Positions 1-8,931 of a stretch of DNA of 64,000 nt are shown one piece after another. The position numbers were made by a program, and so were the translations under genes. The notes under the pieces were generated by a model that was given only the letters and a program-made list of their open reading frames with translations, searched no databases and had not been told where the DNA came from. Numbering within the stretch: the first letter of the stretch is position 1; each line of letters starts with the position of its first letter. This DNA is from Myxococcus stipitatus (GTDB taxonomy: Bacteria > Myxococcota > Myxococcia > Myxococcales > Myxococcaceae): contig NZ_CP147913.1 of NCBI RefSeq assembly GCF_037414475.1, forward strand, positions 682,001 to 746,000, read 5' to 3'.

Positions 1-1
1 C

Positions 2-1408
2 AGCGTCGAGGACCTGTCCTTGCGGCTGTCGTTCCTCGCGGTGTTCGGGCTGGTGCTGCTCGTGCCCGCGCTGAGACTGGCCCTTCCGCTTTCTCCTCCG
101 GACCCGGGCGAACAACGGCGATGGGTTCGGCTCTGGGGCAAGGCTCGCGAGTCCGTGGCGCAGACCCTGTGCGCGAGCGCGGCGGCCACGTTGGCGGGGC
201 TCCCCGTGGTCGCATCGGCGTTCGGACGCGTGAGCCTGGCGGGGCTCATCTCCAACATCATCGCCCTCCCCCTCTGCGGCCTGCTCACGGGCGTGGCCGC
301 GGGTGGCGCCGCGCTGTTCGTCCTCGCGCCTCCGCTCGCGACTCCCTTGCTGTGGGTGGGAGCCTGGGCCTCGGAGGCACTGTTGTGGCTCACCCGCGTG
401 TTCGCATCCATGCCGCTGGCCTCGGTGGAGGTGCCATCCCTGGGCGGCTGGTCGGCGCTGTACGCAGTGGGGCTCTTGTCGTGGGCACTGGGCACCGGAC
501 GGTGGCGACTGGGCGGATGGCTCGCGCCCGTGGCGCTCGTGGCCGCTGTGGTCGTCCCAAGGCTCATGCCCCAGCCGGGGCTGAGTGTCACCTTCCTCTC
601 CGTGGGCCAAGGCGACGCGGTGGTGCTGAGCTCCCGCGGACAGCATGCCCTCGTGGATGGAGGAGGCGCCCCGAATGGCGCGGACACGGGGAAGCGCTTC
701 GTGCTGCCCTATCTGCGGCACCAGGGCATCACGCACCTGGAGCTCGCGGTGTTGTCCCATCCACACCCGGACCATGCGCTGGGGCTGGTGTCCACGCTGG
801 GCAGCATTCCCACGGCGCGCCTGTGGCTGCCAGCGGGAGACGAGGGAGGTCCGCTGTCACGCCAGGTGGTCGCCGCCGCGCGCGACGCGCGAGTCGAGGA
901 GGTCGAGGCGGGCCATCCCTCGCTGAACCTGGGGGAAGCCACGCTGGAGGTGTTGGGCCCCCCCGAGGCCACGGAGCGTGAGCTGCTGGAAGGTGTGAAT
1001 GACCGCAGCGTGGTGCTGAGGGTCCGTCATGGCGACGTCACCATCCTCTTGCCCGGGGACGTGGAGCATGACGCGGAGGAGCTGCTCGTGGGCACGGTCG
1101 GCCCGGTGACGGTGATGAAGGCTCCGCACCATGGCTCGCGAACCTCGTCCACCCAGGCGTTGCTGGAGCGGGTCCGTCCACGACACGTGGTCTTCTGCGT
1201 CGGCCGGCGCAACCGCTTCGGCTTTCCACACCCCGAGGTGGAGGCGCGCTACCGAGCCTTGGGCAGCGAGTGTTGGAGGACGGACATCGACGGCGCGGTC
1301 ACCGTGGAGAGTGATGGCCGGGATGTCCGGCTGGTCCCCCACCTGACGCGCGAGCCCCTCTCGGAGGAGGCCCGACTTGCCGAGGATGTGCGGCATTCCC
1401 ATCGTTGA
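2..1408 (+). CDS. comEC: ComEC/Rec2-type DNA uptake protein, C-terminal part (5' end outside window)
   Basis: The frame is already open at base 2, so the N-terminus lies upstream. The first visible residues (DLSLRLSFLAVFG) match the conserved competence-domain helix of ComEC. Several hydrophobic segments follow up to about residue 190. After them comes a metallo-beta-lactamase-like domain with HPHPDHALG (metal ligands), a later LPGDVEHD and the APHHGS segment. In the family this inner-membrane channel passes single-stranded DNA into the cytoplasm, and the beta-lactamase-like domain is thought to act as a nuclease. The gene ends with TGA 4 bp before the next start, so the two are probably cotranscribed. 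Identification is firm; the missing part is only an edge effect. Confidence 0.93.
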   Translation, partial: SVEDLSLRLSFLAVFGLVLLVPALRLALPLSPPDPGEQRRWVRLWGKARESVAQTLCASAAATLAGLPVVASAFGRVSLAGLISNIIALPLCGLLTGVAAGGAALFVLAPPLATPLLWVGAWASEALLWLTRVFASMPLASVEVPSLGGWSALYAVGLLSWALGTGRWRLGGWLAPVALVAAVVVPRLMPQPGLSVTFLSVGQGDAVVLSSRGQHALVDGGGAPNGADTGKRFVLPYLRHQGITHLELAVLSHPHPDHALGLVSTLGSIPTARLWLPAGDEGGPLSRQVVAAARDARVEEVEAGHPSLNLGEATLEVLGPPEATERELLEGVNDRSVVLRVRHGDVTILLPGDVEHDAEELLVGTVGPVTVMKAPHHGSRTSSTQALLERVRPRHVVFCVGRRNRFGFPHPEVEARYRALGSECWRTDIDGAVTVESDGRDVRLVPHLTREPLSEEARLAEDVRHSHR

Positions 1409-1412
1409 GCCG

Positions 1413-1667
1413 ATGAATCCCGAGAACATCGACCTGCGACAGCTCACCGCGGACCTGAAGGACGCGCTCGGCCCTGGCGAGCCCGTGGGCTACCTGCGCG
1501 GCAAGTCGCTCATGCGCGACCTGCTCGTGGACATGAAGGGCTTCTCACAACAAGAGGCCGAGGAGCTCATCGACACGCTGGAGCTCCAGGGCTTCCTCCG
1601 CTTCCTCGGGGACCCGGCGGAGCGCTCCGTGGCGGATGCGCAGTGGTCCATCACTCCGCACGGTTGA
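1413..1667 (+). CDS. Small conserved-looking hypothetical protein (84 aa)
   Basis: ATG at 1413 is preferred over a TTG at 1377 that would overlap comEC, because it directly follows the comEC stop and gives a compact acidic start (MNPENIDLRQL). The product is soluble, with no signal peptide or membrane helix. Alternating charged and hydrophobic residues suggest a small helical bundle, possibly winged-helix-like (LIDTLELQGFLRF reads like a recognition helix followed by a strand). I do not recognise the family. Codon use is as GC-rich as its neighbours. It converges with the lipoprotein gene ending 10 bp downstream. A link to DNA uptake is suggested only by position. Confidence 0.7.
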   Translation: MNPENIDLRQLTADLKDALGPGEPVGYLRGKSLMRDLLVDMKGFSQQEAEELIDTLELQGFLRFLGDPAERSVADAQWSITPHG

Positions 1668-1677
1668 GCGCGAGCGC

Positions 1678-2877
1678 CTACTGGAAGGTCAGCCACGCGA
1701 AACGAGGCAGCGCGTGGAAGTCGCCCACGAAGAGCGGTGAGAAGGCCTGCCCCTCCACCGTGCGGCGTCCGTGGTGCTCCAGGCGGTAGAGATTGAAGCG
1801 CCAGCGGTCCCCGGGCCTGGGCGGAATGTGGGGCACCTCCGAGAGGCGCGCGAACGGAATGCGCATCTCCACGGACCACCCTTCGTCCGTGTCGGAGGCG
1901 TCATCGAGCGTGCCTCGTACCTTCACCGCCGACTTCATCCCCGAGTCCCACGACACATCCATCCCCTGCCGGCGTCCGACGAAGGACGCATCGAAGTTGA
2001 CGTTGTGGGGTGACACCTGCAGCTCGTTGTACGTCCGGCCATCCGCGTTGGCGTCGAGGAAGATCTCCACCACCTCCTGCTCGTAGATGGGGTCGTCCCG
2101 CTTGCGCATCGTGCCCCAGACGTCGGGGTCCTCGGCGTCGAAGGCCACGTAGAGGAACTCATCGTCGTACGCCAGTCGCGCCTCGGTGCGCAGCCGGACC
2201 TCGCGCCCGTCGAAGCTGCCGCGCAGCACCACGGGCGACGCCGACTTCCAGACCGCGTCATCCAACACGCCGTCGATGGTGGGCGCGGCGCTCGCCCGGC
2301 GCACGATGTACTCGGGCAGCTCCGCGGCCGCGTTGCCCCCGAGCCGAGGCCCCATCATCCGGTGCGAACCGTCGTGCGCCGAAGCCTCATCCACGTGCAA
2401 CCGCTCGTCGCCGCGCCAGAAGCCCAGCATCACCCGCGCGGGCACGGCGGGCATGGGGATGGAGTGGACGTCTTCGATGACCTTGTCCACGGGCCATGAG
2501 GCCAGCGGCGCGGCGCCATTCTGCACCTCGTGGTCCGCGTTGATGAGCATCCCGCCGCCCGCGTCCTCCACGACGTGAACGAAGAAGCCATATCCCTGCG
2601 GCGGCGGACGCCGGGCCTGGAAGTAGTGCGCCAGCCGGACCTCTTCACCCGGGGCGGCCTTCTGCGGCGTCACCTTCGAGCCCAGGTACACCACCGAGCC
2701 GTCAGCGAAGGTGGTGCCCGCGCGGAACGTCAGGTCCGAGGGGGCGGCCTCCAGGATGCGGGCCTGCGCGGGTTCGGGCAGGCGCTTTGCGCGCGGCTTG
2801 GGCCCCGCCTGCTCATCGCGGCATGCGGTCACCAGGCACGAGAAAGTCAGCAGAAGGACGAGAGAAGAGGTGCGCAT
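1678..2877 (-). CDS. Lipoprotein with CBM9-like (DOMON-type) sugar-binding domain
   Basis: The N-terminus is a typical lipoprotein signal: MRTSSLVLLL core and lipobox LVTAC, with Cys about residue 19. The C-terminal half (about 190-399) has the carbohydrate-binding module 9 signature: PTIDGVLDDAVWKSA, then YLYVAFDAEDPDV-like strands, EIFLDANADG, and a closing RIPFARL and WRFNLYR. In this family the domain binds reducing ends of sugars or related ligands on the cell surface. The middle part (about 50-180) is all-beta and unassigned. No catalytic domain is present, so it is likely a surface binding protein, not an enzyme. It is transcribed divergently from the secreted protein at 3046. Confidence 0.8.
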   Translation of the reverse strand: MRTSSLVLLLTFSCLVTACRDEQAGPKPRAKRLPEPAQARILEAAPSDLTFRAGTTFADGSVVYLGSKVTPQKAAPGEEVRLAHYFQARRPPPQGYGFFVHVVEDAGGGMLINADHEVQNGAAPLASWPVDKVIEDVHSIPMPAVPARVMLGFWRGDERLHVDEASAHDGSHRMMGPRLGGNAAAELPEYIVRRASAAPTIDGVLDDAVWKSASPVVLRGSFDGREVRLRTEARLAYDDEFLYVAFDAEDPDVWGTMRKRDDPIYEQEVVEIFLDANADGRTYNELQVSPHNVNFDASFVGRRQGMDVSWDSGMKSAVKVRGTLDDASDTDEGWSVEMRIPFARLSEVPHIPPRPGDRWRFNLYRLEHHGRRTVEGQAFSPLFVGDFHALPRFAWLTFQ

Positions 2878-3045
2878 CGGCGGCGGTCATCCTAGCGGGC
2901 TTCATGGCCAGGCGTGGGTCTGTTCGTCGGCGAGGCAAGCCCTGGCGGCCCTGCGCTCACCTGCCCGGCAGCGACCAGGGCGTCCCATCCACCTGCATCG
3001 AGAGCCATCTTCTTCCAGCACTTCCAACTCGAGGAGGTCTCGCCC

Positions 3046-3666
3046 ATGTCGCGACACCCCATGCCCACGCCGGTGGTCTTGCTCTGCGCCGTGCTCTCTC
3101 CCCTCTTCGCGCTGGGAGCCCCCCAGCCCGAGACTCCCGTGGCCAAGGGCTCCGCATGGGTGGATGCCAGCCCCATTCCCGCCTGGAACCGGCCGAACGG
3201 CCCCATCCCCAAGGCCCACAAGGGAAACGGCCAGTCCCTGAGCACAGGCCCCTGCGCGAAGCTCGCGCGCAAACCCAGCACCACCGCGGACCGGGCCGTG
3301 ATGAAGGCGGGGTGGACGCTGCTCGGAGCGCTGCAAGTCTTCGACACGACGGAGGTCATCACCGCCGCATCCGAGGGCGACGGGATGTGCCGCGCCATGG
3401 GCTTCCAGGTGTTCGTCTTCGTCAGCGGGCGGTTCGCGGGCACGCTGTCACCCGAGCCCATGTCGGACCGGTTCGACGGCGCCATGGGGGATGTCCGCAT
3501 CACGAGCGCCAAGAACCTCTCGGCCACGGTGCGCCGCTACGCCGAAGAGGACCCGCTGTGCTGTCCCTCTCGCGAAGCCAGCGTGGACTACGAGGTCCAG
3601 TCAGGTCCCAAGGGCCCCGTGGTGACGGCGACCCAAGCGACGACCCAGGCGACGACGTCACCGTGA
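3046..3666 (+). CDS. Exported protein, LppP/LprE-like (206 aa)
   Basis: The start is ATG 3046, preceded by GAGGAGG at a good distance; upstream in-frame starts lack a ribosome site and would bury the signal peptide. Residues 1-26 form a signal peptide (VLLCAVLSPLFALGA then cleavage). The rest contains a FQVFVFVSGRFAGTLSP stretch and a late DPLCCPS motif, which resemble the mycobacterial LppP/LprE lipoprotein family. That family has no known activity, and this protein has no lipobox Cys, so the assignment is tentative. The C-terminus is a low-complexity Ala-Thr-Gln run. It stands alone between divergent and co-directional neighbours. Confidence 0.65.
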   Translation: MSRHPMPTPVVLLCAVLSPLFALGAPQPETPVAKGSAWVDASPIPAWNRPNGPIPKAHKGNGQSLSTGPCAKLARKPSTTADRAVMKAGWTLLGALQVFDTTEVITAASEGDGMCRAMGFQVFVFVSGRFAGTLSPEPMSDRFDGAMGDVRITSAKNLSATVRRYAEEDPLCCPSREASVDYEVQSGPKGPVVTATQATTQATTSP

Positions 3667-3724
3667 CGGCGCCGTGGCCCAACCTGGGCTTCCGGCTCCC
3701 GTAAGCCGAAGCTCCAGGGGCGCC

Positions 3725-4525
3725 ATGGGTTCGGAGGCACCTGTCACGCATCGGGATTACGAAGTCTCCATGCGCCCCTTCCTCACGGCCACGTGGCGGT
3801 ATCTCCTGATGCTGAACTACGAGGTGGACCCCAAGGTCCTCGCGCCCCTCGTGCCTCGCGGCACCGAGCTGGACACGTGGCAAGGAAGGACCTTCGCCAG
3901 CATGGTGGGCTTCCGCTTCCTGGACACCCGCGTGCGTGGACTCGCGGTGCCGTTCCACCGCGACTTCGACGAGGTCAACCTGCGCTACTACGTGCGCTAT
4001 CGCGGCCCCGAAGGGTGGCGGCGCGGCGTGGCCTTCGTGCGCGAGCTCGTTCCCCGGTGGGCCATCGCCACCGTCGCACGGGTCCTCTACAACGAGCCGT
4101 ACCTCGCCCTCCCCATGCGCCACAACGTCGAGATGCAAGGCGCCGAGCAGGGCGCGGCAGGACGCGTGGAATACGCCTGGAAACACGCGGGCCAATGGCA
4201 TCGGCTCGCGGCCCACACTCGCGGCGCTCCCTTCTCCAGCACCGAGGGCTCACAGGAAGAGTTCATCACCGAGCACTACTGGGGCTACACACCCCAACGC
4301 GACGGTGGTTGCGCGGAGTACCGCGTGGAGCACCCGCGCTGGAACGTGTGGCGGGCGGAGGATGTGACGTTCGACTGCGACGTCTCCCGGCTGTACGGAG
4401 ACCGCTTCGTCCCCTTCCTGCGAGGCACTCCCGCATCGGCCTTCGTCGCCGACGGCTCCAGCGTGTCCGTATACCCGGGCACCCGACTGTCCGAGACTCC
4501 ACACGCCGTCGCCTCCGCCGCGTGA
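3725..4525 (+). CDS. YqjF-like (DUF2071) protein
   Basis: The sequence matches the DUF2071/YqjF family throughout: an early YLLMLNYEVDPKVLAPLVP, then RTFASMVGFRFLDTRV, NLRYYVRY, and late EEFITEHYWGYTP and YRVEHPRW. The family is related to acetoacetate-decarboxylase-like folds, but no activity is established for this branch. ATG 3725 is chosen; GTG 3674 has no ribosome site and ATG 3770 would remove only 15 residues. It is soluble, with no signal peptide. The neighbours give no functional clue. Family membership is well supported and function is unknown. Confidence 0.8.
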   Translation: MGSEAPVTHRDYEVSMRPFLTATWRYLLMLNYEVDPKVLAPLVPRGTELDTWQGRTFASMVGFRFLDTRVRGLAVPFHRDFDEVNLRYYVRYRGPEGWRRGVAFVRELVPRWAIATVARVLYNEPYLALPMRHNVEMQGAEQGAAGRVEYAWKHAGQWHRLAAHTRGAPFSSTEGSQEEFITEHYWGYTPQRDGGCAEYRVEHPRWNVWRAEDVTFDCDVSRLYGDRFVPFLRGTPASAFVADGSSVSVYPGTRLSETPHAVASAA

Positions 4526-4650
4526 AGTCCCAGGCTCGGCCCGTCTCGCGGCGAGGATGGGCCCCACGTGTTCGGGACACCTCGACACGGTAAGCGCGTG
4601 AATCCGAAGGGCACGGGGCGCGGTCCGCCCATTGCTCCGGCGCGAAGGCC

Positions 4651-5481
4651 ATGCGCTTCGAATTCCAACACCTGGGCACCACCACTCCATTCGAGCTTCC
4701 CGAAGGCCACCACATGCTCGGGGGTGGACCCGAGGACCATGTCCGGCTGGAGGCCCTCCCTCCTCACCTGTTGACCCTGCACATCGAGGGTTCCCGGCTC
4801 ATGGTCGAGGCCTCACGGACCTTCGACGTCAACGGGGTGCTCGTCCCTCCGGGGGTGTCTCGGCTGGTGCTCCCCGGCGAGGTGGTCGGCCTTCCCGATA
4901 CGATGGCGTTGAGCGTGCTCCCCGAAGTCCCCACGGAGCGAGGCCAGGGCACCCTCGCCGTGCTCAAGGGGCTGCTCACCGGACTCGACGCGCCCACGCC
5001 CTCCCGGGCCGCCACCCTCACCTGTCTGACGGGCCTGGACGTGGGGAGGACTCACGCGCTCGCGGAGTCCCGCACGGAGCTGGGCCGAGGACAGGAAGCC
5101 ACGCTGCGCTTGCGAGACAGGTCCGTGTCACGCAGCCATGCGCGCATCCACCACGACCGTGGCGCCTTCACGCTGGAGGACCTGGGCAGCCCCAACGGTG
5201 TGTACGTCAACGGCCAACGGGTGCACGAGCAGGTTCCCCTGTCCGACGGAGACGTGCTGGAGCTGGGCCGCACGCTGCTGCGCTTCCAGGCGCCGCTGGA
5301 GGAACTCCCCGAGAGCCCCGCTGAACCCCAGCCTCCCGAAGCCGGCGCGGCACCGGAGGCCGAGCACCCGACCGCTCCACCCACGGCGCGCGTGTCTCGC
5401 GGTGAGTGGTGGCTCGTCGCGCTGGGAGGCGCGGCGGCGCTCGCGGGGCTGGTCGTCACCTATGCGCTGACGACGGGATAG
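4651..5481 (+). CDS. FHA-domain protein with C-terminal membrane anchor (276 aa)
   Basis: Residues about 125-215 form a forkhead-associated domain: LGRGQEATLRLRD, the phosphothreonine-contact SVSRSHARI, and LGSPNGVYVNGQ near the end. Such domains bind phosphothreonine peptides, usually made by Hanks kinases. The first 110 residues look like a degenerate second FHA sandwich (an early HHMLGGG-type turn) without the Ser-x-x-His motif. A Pro/Glu-rich linker leads to one C-terminal transmembrane helix (about 252-272), so the domain faces the cytoplasm. The stop codon abuts the stop of the convergent gene at 5482 with no gap. Its kinase partner is unknown; two such kinases lie 45-55 kb away in this window. 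Confidence 0.85.
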   Translation: MRFEFQHLGTTTPFELPEGHHMLGGGPEDHVRLEALPPHLLTLHIEGSRLMVEASRTFDVNGVLVPPGVSRLVLPGEVVGLPDTMALSVLPEVPTERGQGTLAVLKGLLTGLDAPTPSRAATLTCLTGLDVGRTHALAESRTELGRGQEATLRLRDRSVSRSHARIHHDRGAFTLEDLGSPNGVYVNGQRVHEQVPLSDGDVLELGRTLLRFQAPLEELPESPAEPQPPEAGAAPEAEHPTAPPTARVSRGEWWLVALGGAAALAGLVVTYALTTG

Positions 5482-5913
5482 TCACCCAGGCAGCGGGCCC
5501 AGTCCGGCACGCTCCACGAGAATCCGGGCCAGCGTCTGGTGATGCCGGAAGAAGCTGGTGAAGTGTACGAATCCCCACTGTCCACGGATGGCGTAGACCG
5601 TGACGGGCCCGGGCAGGACATCCACGTTGCGGATGTCGGAGAAAGAAAAGCGCCGGGTGCGCACCATGCCGCGGTAGGTGATGCCTCGGGCATCCACCAC
5701 GATGAGTGTTCGCGCGTAGTAGGTGAGCGAGACACCGAAGAAGAGGATGAAGAAGCCCGCCGAGAGGAACGTGGTCAGCGGGACTCCCTCGAACTTGAAG
5801 AGGTAGAGCAGGACCGCGACCCAGAGCAGTCCCGCCACCGCCATCGCGACAGCCAGGCCCCGACGGGGGCGAAAGACCTGCCGTCCGTCCATCTCCGCGT
5901 CGCGCCCGGTCAT
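5482..5913 (-). CDS. Small PH-like-domain membrane protein (143 aa)
   Basis: Two closely spaced hydrophobic segments (about 18-40 and 46-66) form a hairpin. They are followed by a small beta-rich domain (TLIVVDARGITYRGMV, FSFSDIRNVDVLPGPV) that resembles the bacterial PH domain of membrane-anchored YdbS-like proteins. The ATG at 5913 gives a short basic cytoplasmic start. The gene overlaps nothing and ends at the base after the FHA gene stop. Function is unknown; bacterial PH-like domains of this type are structural or interaction modules. The assignment rests on pattern alone. Confidence 0.7.
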   Translation of the reverse strand: MTGRDAEMDGRQVFRPRRGLAVAMAVAGLLWVAVLLYLFKFEGVPLTTFLSAGFFILFFGVSLTYYARTLIVVDARGITYRGMVRTRRFSFSDIRNVDVLPGPVTVYAIRGQWGFVHFTSFFRHHQTLARILVERAGLGPLPG

Positions 5914-5976
5914 GCCTCCAAATTAGTGCTTGGGGCTGACACGGTCCACCTGCACTGGCGGCCGCCTGGCAGCCGG

Positions 5977-7497
5977 TCAACGCAGCTTTGACGCCTTCTG
6001 TCGAGATTCCTCCTGGAGCTGGGGACGGACGTCCGCGGCGGACGAAGCGGCGTAGCGCTCGTAGAGCCCTCGGGCCTCGGCGTTGCGGCCAAGGGCGCGA
6101 TAGGATTCGGCCAGTCCATACAGCGGCGAAGCGGACTGGGGCTCCAGCTCCAACGCGAACTGATAGTCCGCCGCAGCCTCCGCGTAGCGCCGCAAGCCGA
6201 TGTTGGCGCTGCCTCGCGCGGTGTACGCCACCGCCAGCATGGGCTCGAGCTGGATGGCCTGCGAAAGATGCGTCAACGCGGTGGCGAAGTCCTTCGCGCC
6301 AATACGCTGCACCCCTTGCTCGTAAGCCCTCCGGGCCTGGGCACGCGTCGTGTCCGCGACAGGGCCGGAGCCAGGCGCCAATCCCGCGGCCTGGGGCGAC
6401 GTCCCCGCTTGTGCCTGCTTCGCCCGCGCCCGGGCAATGTTGTCCTGCGCGCTCTGGCGGATGGTGGCGTCCTGAGTCAGCTTGCTCACCGACTCCCACT
6501 TCTCCACCGCCTGCCCGTAGTAGCCGAGCACCGCCAGCGCATTGCCCAACTTGAAGAGCGCCTCCACATGGCCCGCGTCCGCATGAGAGGCATCGAGGAA
6601 GGCGAAGGCCGCTTCGCGATAACGGCGCTCCTTCATCAGCGCATCGCCGTCCCGGATGCGCGCCGCCGCGAGCGCCGGATTCGGCGTGCGCTCCGGCGAA
6701 GCCTCCGAGGCCGCCCGCGTCGACGGGAACGGAATGGGCTCCTGGGGACGCTCGACATCCTGGGATGCGCCGCCCGTTGCCGGGGCCGCCGTGGGGGCGC
6801 TCCCCTTCTCACGTGAATCCTGCGCGGACGCGACCGCCGCCACGGGCACCACCGCGTCCTTCGCCGCGGACACGGGCGGCGCCGCGACGGGCGCGGGCGA
6901 CGTCACCGGCGCGGTGATGCGGCGTGAGTCCACGACCTGGGTGTTCGCCGGCAGGGGCTCTCCCCCCAGCGACTTCAAGTATCCGCGCGCCTTCTGCACC
7001 CAGACCTGCTCGGACGGGCGCTTCTCCCGGAGGATGTAGCCCTGGTACGCGGCAATCGCCTGGGTCCTGTCCCCCAAAAGCCGGTGACTCTCCGCCAGGC
7101 CGTAGTAGCCATCCGCGTCGGAGGGCTCCAGCTCCACGTAGCTCGCGTAGGCGCGAGCCGCGGTGGCCCAATCCCCCTGCTTGCGCGCGGCGTAGCCCAG
7201 GTTGAAGTAGGCCATCTTGTGCTGAGGGTCCGCTTCCGCGGCTTCCTGGAAGCGAGCGATGGCGTCCTTCATCTTGCCTTGCCGGAAGAGGACGCTGCCT
7301 AGACCGTTGAGGGCGGCCGCATAGCCGGGCGTGGCGGCCAGCGCGTCGCGATACGCGGCGGAGGCTTCGTCCAGCCGTCCAGCCGACAACGCCGACTCAC
7401 CCCGGATGAAGGCGGCGCGCGCGGGCTCGGAGGGCTCCGCGGCGCCGAGCAGCAACACCGCGGTTAGGGCGATGACGGACTTGCGCACGAAAACCAT
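5977..7497 (-). CDS. Exported tetratricopeptide-repeat protein (506 aa)
   Basis: ATG 7497 is chosen because it has a G-rich ribosome site and starts a clear signal peptide (KSVIALTAVLLLGAAEP). The mature protein has three blocks: TPR repeats (about 25-160), an Ala/Pro-rich linker (about 190-265), and further TPRs (about 270-330 and 385-495). Units such as AALNGLGSVLFRQGKMKDAI and PLYGLAESYRALGRNAEARG are canonical TPR helix pairs. TPR solenoids act as protein-binding scaffolds; no enzymatic domain is visible. It lies downstream of purA but is separated from it by a strong hairpin, so it probably has its own promoter. Confidence 0.85.
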   Translation of the reverse strand: MVFVRKSVIALTAVLLLGAAEPSEPARAAFIRGESALSAGRLDEASAAYRDALAATPGYAAALNGLGSVLFRQGKMKDAIARFQEAAEADPQHKMAYFNLGYAARKQGDWATAARAYASYVELEPSDADGYYGLAESHRLLGDRTQAIAAYQGYILREKRPSEQVWVQKARGYLKSLGGEPLPANTQVVDSRRITAPVTSPAPVAAPPVSAAKDAVVPVAAVASAQDSREKGSAPTAAPATGGASQDVERPQEPIPFPSTRAASEASPERTPNPALAAARIRDGDALMKERRYREAAFAFLDASHADAGHVEALFKLGNALAVLGYYGQAVEKWESVSKLTQDATIRQSAQDNIARARAKQAQAGTSPQAAGLAPGSGPVADTTRAQARRAYEQGVQRIGAKDFATALTHLSQAIQLEPMLAVAYTARGSANIGLRRYAEAAADYQFALELEPQSASPLYGLAESYRALGRNAEARGLYERYAASSAADVRPQLQEESRQKASKLR

Positions 7498-7562
7498 GAC
7501 GTCCCCCAGAGGGTGGCCTCCGGTTGCCGTAGCAGAAACCGGGGACGACGTCACGGCGGTCC

Positions 7563-7596
7563 CGCACCCTCGGTGGGAGTTTCTTCCGAGGGTGCG
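7563..7596 (-). terminator. Hairpin downstream of purA
   Basis: An 11-bp perfect stem (CGCACCCTCGG with its complement, 7563-7573 and 7586-7596) with a 12-base loop lies just after the purA stop at 7609. There is no T-tract, so it may be a GC-rich terminator or a pause or stability element. It separates purA from the TPR gene. Confidence 0.6.
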
Positions 7597-7608
7597 CCCT
7601 GCCCTGCG

Positions 7609-8931
<1,323 letters not shown>

